Under the pieces are notes generated by a model. The model saw only the letters and a list, made by a program, of their open reading frames with translations, did not search any database and was not told the DNA's origin. This document shows positions 7,150 to 13,677 of a DNA stretch of 17,797 nucleotides, in pieces. The stretch's first letter is position 1. Each line of letters starts with the position of its first letter. This DNA is from Spirochaetia bacterium. GTDB lineage: Bacteria > Spirochaetota > Spirochaetia > Treponematales > Treponemataceae. The position numbers were made by a program, and so were the translations under genes. Location: assembly GCA_900769985.1 (NCBI GenBank), contig CAAGIS010000025.1:1-17797 (forward strand), given 5' to 3'.

Positions 7150-9075
7150 TCAGTCTTTGAAAATTCCTTTGATTTCTTTTTCATAAATTTCTGAAAGTTT
7201 ATAGCGCATTATTTCCTGTTTTGCAGAAAGCTCGCGTCCTACTTCAAACGGCTTTGTAAGGAAAGCAAATTTTACGATTTTTTCAAACATGCGGAAGCCG
7301 TTTTTTGCATTTATAAGTTCGCGGATTTCTGATTCAATCAATTTGTATGTTTCTTCTTTCTTTACAAGGTCATTAAAATCTTTAAAAGCGATATTGTTTT
7401 CTGCTGCCCAAAGTTCAAGTTCTTCCTGATTAGGCAGAATCAAAGCACCAAGATTCCGCTGGTCTTGTCCGACAACTACAGCTGTCGAAATAAAACGTGA
7501 TTCCTGTATTTTTGCTTCAATCGGGAGAGGTTCGACATTTTCGCCGCCGCTCAATACAATCGTATCTTTTACACGGCCAAGAATTTTCAATTCGCCGTTT
7601 ATGCTTTCTATTGCAAGGTCGCCAGTGTCAAGCCAGCCATCTGCAGATAAAACTTTGTCAGTCAAATCCTGCCGTTTGTAATAGCCTTTCATTACAGTTC
7701 CGCCTTTAACCTGCAGAACGCCTTTTTTTCCTTTTGGCAGAATATTGCCTTCCATATCAACAATTCTAGTTGAAACACCACGAATTGGAGAACCGATGCA
7801 ACTGAATATCGGCGCATCAATCGGGCGCACTGCAACTACAGGCGCAGTTTCTGTAAGTCCGTAACCTTCTACAACGTTAATGCCGAGCGCCCAGAAAAAT
7901 TCATCGATAGCTTTTGGATAAGCGCCGCCGCCTGCAACTCCTGCCCTAAAATTTGTTCCGAGCATTGCGCGCACTTTTTTAAATACAAGCACGTTGCCCA
8001 ATGCCTTTAACGGAGCAAGCAAAATCCACGGAATTATAAGGACAATCCACCAGAACGGTGTAAGTTCATTTTTAATCATGAAATTTTTTCTAAAAAGCTT
8101 GCGGCTCATTTTACTGTGAGCAATTGCAACTGCCGTAAAAAAGTTAAAAAGCACTTCTACAATTCCGCCTGTACGACGCATCTTTTTTCGTATTCCATCG
8201 TAGACAGCTTCAAATACTCGTGGAACTGCAGGAAGGATAACAGGATTTAATTTGAGCATATCAGGAAGAAGAACGCTACCAATCGGTTTTGAATATCCGA
8301 GTGCTGTGCCCTGTGACAAAACGACATATTCTACGAGACGCTGGAAAACGTGCCAGACAGGAAGAACGCAGATTGCCGTTTCGCCAGGATTAAGATAAAT
8401 GCGCTCTTGAAGTTCATCAAGCTGAGTAATAAAATTTCCGTTTGAAAGCATTACGCCCTTAGGAATTCCTGTCGTACCAGAAGTAAAGATAATCGTAACA
8501 ATATCATCCCACTCACCTTTTTCAAGTTCATCGTTAACTTTGCCCGGATTTTCTGAATTGAATTTTTTTCCTGCATCAACGATTTCCTGAAACCTGTGGA
8601 GAACAACTTCATTTTCTTTACAAAGTTTTTCAACATCTGCGTTAGGTTCGTCAAAAATTATGAACTGTTTTAATGTCGGAATGTCTTTTTTTACGTTCAG
8701 GATTTTTCTTACCTGAACAGAATTTTCAACGATGACAGTCCGCACTTCTGTAAAAGACAGAATGTATTTAAGATCATTTTCGCTTGCATCACAACCGCGT
8801 GGAACGTCGCAGGCACCGATTGACATAATTCCCATATCAGCTTGCTGCCACTCTTTTCTGTCATCAGAGATAAGTCCGATTTTTTCACCACGGACAGTTC
8901 CCAAAGATAAAAGTCCGCCTGCAAAATCTTGAGAAATCTCAAAAAGTTCTCTGTAACTTACAGGAGTAAAATCACTGTCTTTTTCACTTCTTGAAAATTG
9001 AGCTGCAACATCAGGATAATTTTTACTGACTTCTCGAAGCATTCTTGGAAGCGTTTTTGGAAGTTTCTTTTCCAT
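7150..9075 (-). CDS. AMP-forming long-chain acyl-CoA synthetase-like protein
   Basis: The 641-residue product belongs to the ANL adenylating superfamily, which activates fatty acids with ATP and CoA. Motif A3 is TIIFTSGTTGIPKGVMLSN (about 194-212), A5 is GYGLTETAP (404-412), A7 is GWLDTGDLA (480-488) and A8 is GRVKDTIVLSGGENVEP (500-516). An insertion at about 300-370 contains a strongly hydrophobic stretch (FWWIVLIIPWILLAPL, 341-356) that may anchor it to the membrane, as in bacterial long-chain enzymes of the bubblegum type. At the C-terminus, where the A10 catalytic lysine is expected, the sequence reads ELSAKQEIMRYKL, and the lysine appears displaced. AGAGGA 8 nt upstream of ATG 9075 supports the start. 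The gene stands alone, convergent with the rsm22-like gene. The substrate is inferred from the family only. Confidence 0.88.
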   Translation of the reverse strand: MEKKLPKTLPRMLREVSKNYPDVAAQFSRSEKDSDFTPVSYRELFEISQDFAGGLLSLGTVRGEKIGLISDDRKEWQQADMGIMSIGACDVPRGCDASENDLKYILSFTEVRTVIVENSVQVRKILNVKKDIPTLKQFIIFDEPNADVEKLCKENEVVLHRFQEIVDAGKKFNSENPGKVNDELEKGEWDDIVTIIFTSGTTGIPKGVMLSNGNFITQLDELQERIYLNPGETAICVLPVWHVFQRLVEYVVLSQGTALGYSKPIGSVLLPDMLKLNPVILPAVPRVFEAVYDGIRKKMRRTGGIVEVLFNFFTAVAIAHSKMSRKLFRKNFMIKNELTPFWWIVLIIPWILLAPLKALGNVLVFKKVRAMLGTNFRAGVAGGGAYPKAIDEFFWALGINVVEGYGLTETAPVVAVRPIDAPIFSCIGSPIRGVSTRIVDMEGNILPKGKKGVLQVKGGTVMKGYYKRQDLTDKVLSADGWLDTGDLAIESINGELKILGRVKDTIVLSGGENVEPLPIEAKIQESRFISTAVVVGQDQRNLGALILPNQEELELWAAENNIAFKDFNDLVKKEETYKLIESEIRELINAKNGFRMFEKIVKFAFLTKPFEVGRELSAKQEIMRYKLSEIYEKEIKGIFKD

Positions 9076-9117
9076 GAAATAAATCCTCTTTGCTTTTTGT
9101 CTGCATTTGAATTACGT

Positions 9118-9149
9118 CAAAATGACAAATTTTGCTATTTTGTAAAATA
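9118..9149. promoter_or_regulatory. Two adjacent dyads around the start of the acyl-CoA synthetase transcript
   Basis: CAAAAT (9118-9123) is mirrored by ATTTTG (9129-9134), and TATTTT (9136-9141) by AAAATA (9144-9149). Both perfect inverted repeats lie at or just downstream of the predicted transcription start, a usual place for a repressor operator. In AT-rich DNA six-base arms may arise by chance, so the call is tentative. Confidence 0.25.
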
Positions 9150-9157
9150 ATGCTTTT

Positions 9158-9186
9158 ATTGTATAGAAGTTTTTTTGATTTTTCAA
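9158..9186 (-). promoter_or_regulatory. Promoter of the acyl-CoA synthetase-like gene
   Basis: On the minus strand TTGAAA (9186-9181) and TACAAT (9163-9158) are separated by 17 bp. Transcription would begin near 9151, giving a leader of about 75 nt that ends in the AGAGGA ribosome-binding site. The remainder of the 176-bp gap before the ABC ATPase gene shows no gene and no GC-rich terminator. Confidence 0.6.
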
Positions 9187-9251
9187 TACGTCAATTCAAG
9201 GCTTAAAAACCAATCTTTGACAAATAATTTTTAATTAATTTTGAACTGAAC

Positions 9252-10091
9252 CTAGAAAAACAGAACCTGAGGTTTTAAAAATTCAGGATGAAGAAAAATC
9301 TTTGCATTTGAACAGAACGCACTGCCCAAAATTTCTTCAGAAAAAACGTCTTTCGCCGTTCCCTGAATGACAGTCTGCCCTGAAAAAATCAGAAATTCAT
9401 CTGCATACAAAGAAGCAAGGTTTATGTCGTGAATCGAAAAAAGAACTGTTTTTCCGTTCTGGTTTTGAATTTCGTTTTGGGGTTGATTTTCCTTGTCGTT
9501 GTCATTTTGTTTGCCGTCAGATTTTTCAGAAAACGGCTTTGCGATTTTTTTCAGTATTCTTAAAAGCTGAATCTGAAAAGGCAAGTCAAGGTTTTCTACA
9601 GGTTCGTCAAAAAGCAGAATGTCATTATGCTGAACAAGACAGCGTGCCAGCCTGCACTTTTGAAACTCGCCACCAGAAATATTAAAGATTTTCTTTTCTG
9701 CAAAATCTGCAATTCCAAGTTCACAGAGAACGCTGTCTGTAAGATTTTTTATCTGCAAGTCAGACAGTTCTGAAAACGAATACAAACCTGTTTCAATAAA
9801 TTCGCGCACGGAAAAATTCCAGACAGGATTTTCTTTCTGCACAAGGCACGAGATTTTTTTTACGGTCTCTTTCCTCTTCATTGAAAAAACGCTTTTTCCA
9901 TCGACAAGAATATCGCCTGACACTTTCAAGCCCGCAGGAACAATTCCATCAAGCAGCGACAAAAGCGTGCTTTTTCCAGAACCGTTTTTTCCGCACAGAG
10001 CAGTAAAGCTCTCATCACAAAGACAGAAATTTATGTTTTCAAAAATTCTTTTTTCAGGATAACGCGCAGAAAGATTTTTTACTTCAATCAT
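9252..10091 (-). CDS. btuD: ABC transporter ATPase, probably cobalamin importer (BtuD-like)
   Basis: The 279-residue ATPase of a BtuCD/FecCDE-type importer has Walker A GKNGSGKS (34-41), Q-loop Gln85, signature ISGGE (138-142), Walker B DILLFDEP (157-164) and switch histidine His221 in SIHD. It powers import from the cytoplasmic face. Between Walker B and the switch histidine is a low-complexity, Asn/Gln/Lys-rich insertion (about 187-213) not usual for the family. The ATG overlaps the permease stop by 4 bp (ATGA), and GGAG lies 8 nt upstream. Substrate assignment rests on the binding protein and the adjacent B12-dependent methionine genes, not on the ATPase itself; a haem or iron-siderophore importer is the alternative. 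Confidence 0.85.
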   Translation of the reverse strand: MIEVKNLSARYPEKRIFENINFCLCDESFTALCGKNGSGKSTLLSLLDGIVPAGLKVSGDILVDGKSVFSMKRKETVKKISCLVQKENPVWNFSVREFIETGLYSFSELSDLQIKNLTDSVLCELGIADFAEKKIFNISGGEFQKCRLARCLVQHNDILLFDEPVENLDLPFQIQLLRILKKIAKPFSEKSDGKQNDNDKENQPQNEIQNQNGKTVLFSIHDINLASLYADEFLIFSGQTVIQGTAKDVFSEEILGSAFCSNAKIFLHPEFLKPQVLFF

Positions 10092-11104
10092 AATTTTGCT
10101 CCGTTCATTTTTGTAAGAGAAAAAAGAAAAAACGGAACTCCGATTAACGACGTAATTATTCCAACAGGAATTTCAGACGGAGCAATTACTGTCCTTGCAA
10201 CTGTATCTGCAATTACAAGAAGCAATGCGCCGTAAACCATACTCTGAAAAATCAAAACTTTGTGAAGCGGACCGTAAACTTTTCGCACAAAATGAGGCGC
10301 AATCAAACCGACAAACGAAATTATGCCGCCTTCGCAAACCGCGCATGAAGTTGCAAGTGAACCTGCAATCAAAACGTAATTTCTTACGAAACTATAATTT
10401 AGTCCGAAAGCCTTTGCAGACATCTCGCCGCAGACAAGCACGTCAAGATGGCGGTAACTAAAAAAAATAAGGACAAGCGCAATTACAGACGGAATTGCAA
10501 AAACAAAAAATTCATTCCAGCCTTTGCCGTTAAAGCTTCCGAGCGTCCATGCAAAAACAGAGTGCAATTCTTTTTCGCGAACAAGCAAAAGCATGGAAGC
10601 AAGCGCAGAAAAAAAAGTGCCAGAAGCAGTTCCTGATAAAAGCAAAACTACACTTGAATTTTCTGCTGCCATTTTTGAAAAAGCAAAAACGCACAATGCG
10701 GCAATGAGAGAACCTAAAAAAGCACCGGCAGAAACAGAAGGCAGGGCAAGAGACTTATTCAAAAACGACAGCGCAGAAAACGGCAAAAATCCTGCAATAA
10801 CAGCACCAAAAGTCGCCCCGGAAGAAATGCCTATAATACTTGAGTCTGCAAGAGGATTTCTGAAAAAACCCTGAAACATCGCACCAGTCCCGCCTAAAAG
10901 CGCACCGCACAAAACAGAAAGAAGAATTCTCGGAAGCCGTATCTTTGTAATAATTGCAAAATCAACAGCAGGACAATCTTGCGAAAAAACTAAAAACGGC
11001 GGAATAAATTTTGTTCCGCAGCAAACTGCAAAAAGAGAAAAAAGCAAAAGCATAAAAATTGAAAATACATTGATAAAAAAATCAAAACTTTTTTTTATTT
11101 TCAA
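10088..11104 (-). CDS. btuC: ABC transporter permease, FecCD/BtuC family
   Basis: With the start chosen here the product is 338 residues, normal for the family, with many hydrophobic helices. Family motifs are GAMFQGFFRNPLADSSIIGI near the first third and EGGIISFVGLIAPHFVRKVYGP near the last third, the latter being the conserved ATPase-contact loop. It forms the membrane channel of the importer. I choose TTG at 11104, giving an N-terminus MKIKKSFDFFINVFS. It overlaps the previous stop as TTGA, and GGGAGA (11120-11115) lies 10 nt upstream. The longer version from ATG 11158 would add 18 cysteine-rich residues and overlap the upstream gene by 58 bp, which is less likely. Confidence 0.85.
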   Translation of the reverse strand: MKIKKSFDFFINVFSIFMLLLFSLFAVCCGTKFIPPFLVFSQDCPAVDFAIITKIRLPRILLSVLCGALLGGTGAMFQGFFRNPLADSSIIGISSGATFGAVIAGFLPFSALSFLNKSLALPSVSAGAFLGSLIAALCVFAFSKMAAENSSVVLLLSGTASGTFFSALASMLLLVREKELHSVFAWTLGSFNGKGWNEFFVFAIPSVIALVLIFFSYRHLDVLVCGEMSAKAFGLNYSFVRNYVLIAGSLATSCAVCEGGIISFVGLIAPHFVRKVYGPLHKVLIFQSMVYGALLLVIADTVARTVIAPSEIPVGIITSLIGVPFFLFSLTKMNGAKL

Positions 11105-11958
11105 TTTGACTGATTCTCCCACAAAATATGAGCAAGTTTTTCTATTGCAAGAACACAACGCGGACCGGGGCGGACAAAAGTAACGTCGTCACCGACATAA
11201 AAAATTTTTTCATCAGGAACATTCCACCCTTTTCGTTTTTTCCAGACAGAGCCTGCTTTTGTTCCGTCGCCTGTAAAAAAAATATAATCAGGTTTTGCAA
11301 GGATTACGGCTTCTTCGTTTACGACAGGATAAGGAGATTCTTCGCTTTCAAAAATATTTTTTCCACCGGCATATTTTATAATGTCGTTTATAAATGAATT
11401 TTTTCCGACACTCATAAGCGGCGCATTCCAGATTTCCCAATAAACAGACGGTCTCTCTTTTTTTGTTTCTGCTTTTTTTTGAACGACATAGCTATGGACA
11501 GATTCAATTTTTAAATTCATCTGCAAAACGACTTTTTCTGCTTCGTCTTGATGTCCTGTAATTTTTCCAATTTCAAGGATTTCGTTTTTAACAGACTGTA
11601 TTGAATTTGCGTCTGAAACAAAAACTTTGATTCCAAGATTTTTTAAAGGCTGAATTAAATAGTCGTGCATTCCTGCAAAAAGATAAACCAAGTCAGGTTC
11701 AACACAAAGAATTGCCTCAAGACTTATCGTACTGCCAGAAAAACCGCCGACAGAACAAATCTTTTTTGCCTCTGGCGGATAATCGCACAAATCTGTACGT
11801 GCAGCAATCTGGTCTTCTGCATTAATTGCAAAAAGAATTTCTGTAGCACTCGGTCCGAGAGAAACAATCCGTCTTGCAGTTTTTTCAAGATTTTCGTTTG
11901 AATAAAAATTCAGCGTAAATGCAAAAAAAATAAAAAAAGCCGTTACAAATTTTTTCAT
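11101..11958 (-). CDS. btuF: Periplasmic binding protein of the importer, BtuF-like (probable cobalamin binding)
   Basis: The 285-residue protein has a signal peptide (about 1-20, no lipobox cysteine) and then the class III binding-protein fold. It shows RIVSLGPSATEILFAI (30-45), ARTDLCDYPPEAKKICSVGG (53-72) and VYWEIWNAPLMSVGKNSFIN (about 170-190), all close to the BtuF pattern. It should capture cobalamin in the periplasm and deliver it to the permease. Head-to-head placement with metF and metH, whose product needs cobalamin, supports this substrate. No Shine-Dalgarno sequence is seen before ATG 11958, and a candidate -10 box lies only 8 bp away, so the message may be leaderless. Iron-chelate binding is the main alternative. 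Confidence 0.82.
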   Translation of the reverse strand: MKKFVTAFFIFFAFTLNFYSNENLEKTARRIVSLGPSATEILFAINAEDQIAARTDLCDYPPEAKKICSVGGFSGSTISLEAILCVEPDLVYLFAGMHDYLIQPLKNLGIKVFVSDANSIQSVKNEILEIGKITGHQDEAEKVVLQMNLKIESVHSYVVQKKAETKKERPSVYWEIWNAPLMSVGKNSFINDIIKYAGGKNIFESEESPYPVVNEEAVILAKPDYIFFTGDGTKAGSVWKKRKGWNVPDEKIFYVGDDVTFVRPGPRCVLAIEKLAHILWENQSN

Positions 11959-11966
11959 ACAAATTA

Positions 11967-11995
11967 AAACTACAGCAAAAAAACTTTTATTTCAA
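11967..11995 (-). promoter_or_regulatory. Candidate promoter of the btuFCD-like operon
   Basis: On the minus strand TTGAAA (11995-11990) is followed after 17 bp by TAGTTT (11972-11967). That hexamer keeps the important T, A and final T of a -10 box but is otherwise weak. The start codon begins 8 bp after it, so the RNA would start at about the ATG. The -35 is one arm of an 11-bp dyad shared with the metF promoter. Confidence 0.4.
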
Positions 11996-12020
11996 GAAAA
12001 CTGCTTTTATTGAAATAAAA
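11985..12020. promoter_or_regulatory. Perfect 11-bp dyad joining the divergent btuF and metF promoters
   Basis: TTTTATTTCAA (11985-11995) and TTGAAATAAAA (12010-12020) are exact inverted copies separated by 14 bp. Each arm supplies a TTGAAA -35-like hexamer for the gene it faces. It could be an operator for a shared regulator of B12 uptake and methionine synthesis, or simply two matched promoters back to back. Confidence 0.5.
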
Positions 12021-12038
12021 ACATAAATCTAATATAGT
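12010..12038 (+). promoter_or_regulatory. Promoter of the metF-metH operon
   Basis: TTGAAA (12010-12015), a 17-bp spacer and TATAGT (12033-12038) make a good sigma-70 promoter. Transcription would begin near 12045, giving a leader of about 46 nt. That is too short for a cobalamin or SAM riboswitch, and no clear Shine-Dalgarno sequence is present before the metF ATG. Confidence 0.65.
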
Positions 12039-12090
12039 TAAAACATTAAAAATTTATTTTATAAATTGAACTGGATAAAACGGTCAAACT

Positions 12091-12960
12091 ATGAAAGTAA
12101 TAGATATTTTAAATTCAGAAAAACCCACTTTGTCTTTTGAGGTTTTTCCTCCAAAAACAAATGCAAATTATTCTTCTGTTGAACACGCTGTAGAAGAAAT
12201 TGCAAATTTAAATCCATCGTACATGAGCGTAACTTACGGTGCAGGCGGCGGTACAAGTTCAAACACAGTTGCAATTGCAAAACACATCCAGTGCGAAAAA
12301 GGCGTCTCTGCAATCGCTCATCTATCATGCATTTCATCAACACATTCACTCGTTCACGAACAGCTCGTAAAACTGCGCGAAGCCGGAATCGAAAATATCC
12401 TTGCACTGCGCGGCGACATTCCGAATGATTTTTCGACAGACAAGCTTGAGTATCACCATGCAAGCGATCTTGCAAAAGAAATTTCTGACTTTGGCGGATT
12501 TTGTATCGGCGGAGCATGCTATCCAGAAGGTCATCCCGACTCAGAAAATTCAAACAAAGACATCGAAAATTTAAAAAAGAAAATAGATGCAGGCTGCCAG
12601 TATCTTACGACACAAATGTTTTTTGACAACAACGTTCACTATAAGTTTTTATACAAGGCGCGCGAAAAAGGAATTTTCTGTCCAATCGTTCCTGGCATAA
12701 TGCCGATTACAAACAAAAATCAAGTTGAACGTGCAATCAAGTTATCAGGTACAATCATGCCGGCAAGGTTTCTTTCTATCGTTGACAGATTTGGAAACGA
12801 CCCGGAAGCAATGACACAAGCCGGAATTGCATATGCAACTGACCAGATTATTGACCTTTTTGCAAACGGAATAAATCACATTCACATTTACTCGATGAAC
12901 AAGCCAGAAGTTGCAAAAAGGATTTTGGAAAATTTATCTTCAATTATAAAAAAATGCTAA
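12091..12960 (+). CDS. metF: 5,10-methylenetetrahydrofolate reductase
   Basis: The 289-residue flavoprotein has the length of bacterial MetF and makes 5-methyl-tetrahydrofolate, the methyl donor for MetH. Recognisable elements are the N-terminal LSFEVFPPK with catalytic Glu17, SVTYGAGGGTSS (46-56), NILALRGDIP (102-111), GGACYPEGHP (140-149), QMFFD near 184 and a C-terminal HIHIYSMNKPEVAKRIL. Nothing appears missing. The ATG at 12091 gives the family N-terminus, though the ribosome-binding site is weak. It is the first gene of a four-gene run and is divergent from the B12 importer. Confidence 0.97.
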   Translation: MKVIDILNSEKPTLSFEVFPPKTNANYSSVEHAVEEIANLNPSYMSVTYGAGGGTSSNTVAIAKHIQCEKGVSAIAHLSCISSTHSLVHEQLVKLREAGIENILALRGDIPNDFSTDKLEYHHASDLAKEISDFGGFCIGGACYPEGHPDSENSNKDIENLKKKIDAGCQYLTTQMFFDNNVHYKFLYKAREKGIFCPIVPGIMPITNKNQVERAIKLSGTIMPARFLSIVDRFGNDPEAMTQAGIAYATDQIIDLFANGINHIHIYSMNKPEVAKRILENLSSIIKKC

Positions 12961-12981
12961 AAAGCTTTTTTAAGGAATTCA

Positions 12982-13677
12982 ATGGAGGACACTCAAAACT
13001 TTTCAATTCCAGACGGAACTGTTTTTCATCATAGGATAGCATCAGATTTACTCAAACCAAATTTTTTTGAAGTTTACCGTTTTGCAGGAATTTTAAATTC
13101 TAGAACCACAACGCCGGAACAAAACATCAAGTCACTTGCAGAAGAAGCCGTAGATGAAGTCTGCAAAAATATGAATTGCCGGAGTGTCTATATACGTTTT
13201 CCTTTGACAATATCAGAAACAGATGACGGCAAAAATAATTCTGAACTCAGGCAAAAAAAAATTCAATTTGCAGATAAAGAAATCATAAGTTCAAGCCTTG
13301 CAATTAATCTTGAAAAATGTCATTCAGTTTTTCTTTTTGCAGCAACGCTTGGACCGAATGTCGACAAAGCAATTCAAAAAGCATCAAGAATAAATCCTGC
13401 AAAGGCAGTAATGCTTCAGGCGGCAGGTGCGATGTTTATAGAAGAATATTGCAATTATCTTGAAAACTTTTTGCTGACACAAGAAAAGAAAACAGGAAAC
13501 AGTTTTAAACCAAGATTCAGTCCAGGATACGCAGATGTAAAACTTGAAACACAGAAAATTTTTTTTGAACTTCTGCAATGCCAGAAAAATATTGCGCTGA
13601 CTTTAAATGACTCACTTATAATGTCACCTGAAAAATCCGTAACAGCTTTTATTGGAGTAAAGAAAAATGAACAGTAA
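12982..13677 (+). CDS. Stand-alone MetH reactivation (activation) domain protein
   Basis: The 231-residue protein matches the C-terminal activation domain of cobalamin-dependent methionine synthase. Its best motif is PRFSPGYADVKLETQKIFFE (177-196), equivalent to the SAM-binding RxSPGYGD pattern of E. coli MetH. LTLNDSLIMSPEKSVTAFIG (206-225) is the other hallmark stretch. It would bind SAM and remethylate oxidised cob(II)alamin on MetH, working with a reductant such as flavodoxin. AAGGAA lies 4 nt before the ATG. It starts 21 bp after metF and overlaps metH by 11 bp. This fits its role, because the metH product here lacks this domain. Confidence 0.9.
   Translation: MEDTQNFSIPDGTVFHHRIASDLLKPNFFEVYRFAGILNSRTTTPEQNIKSLAEEAVDEVCKNMNCRSVYIRFPLTISETDDGKNNSELRQKKIQFADKEIISSSLAINLEKCHSVFLFAATLGPNVDKAIQKASRINPAKAVMLQAAGAMFIEEYCNYLENFLLTQEKKTGNSFKPRFSPGYADVKLETQKIFFELLQCQKNIALTLNDSLIMSPEKSVTAFIGVKKNEQ

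Noticed and set aside
10195..10874. Several overlapping plus-strand open frames opposite the permease gene.
   Set aside because: They are antisense to a well-supported FecCD permease, with Arg/Lys-rich or low-complexity translations and no family resemblance.
11959..12090. Cobalamin or SAM riboswitch between the btuF-like gene and metF.
   Set aside because: Only 132 bp separate the two genes and both predicted leaders are short (about 0 and 46 nt). I see no B12-box-like sequence.
12959..12970. AAAAAGCTTTTT palindrome after metF as a terminator.
   Set aside because: The stem is five A-T pairs and one G-C with no loop. It sits just before a ribosome-binding site inside a clear operon, so termination there is unlikely.
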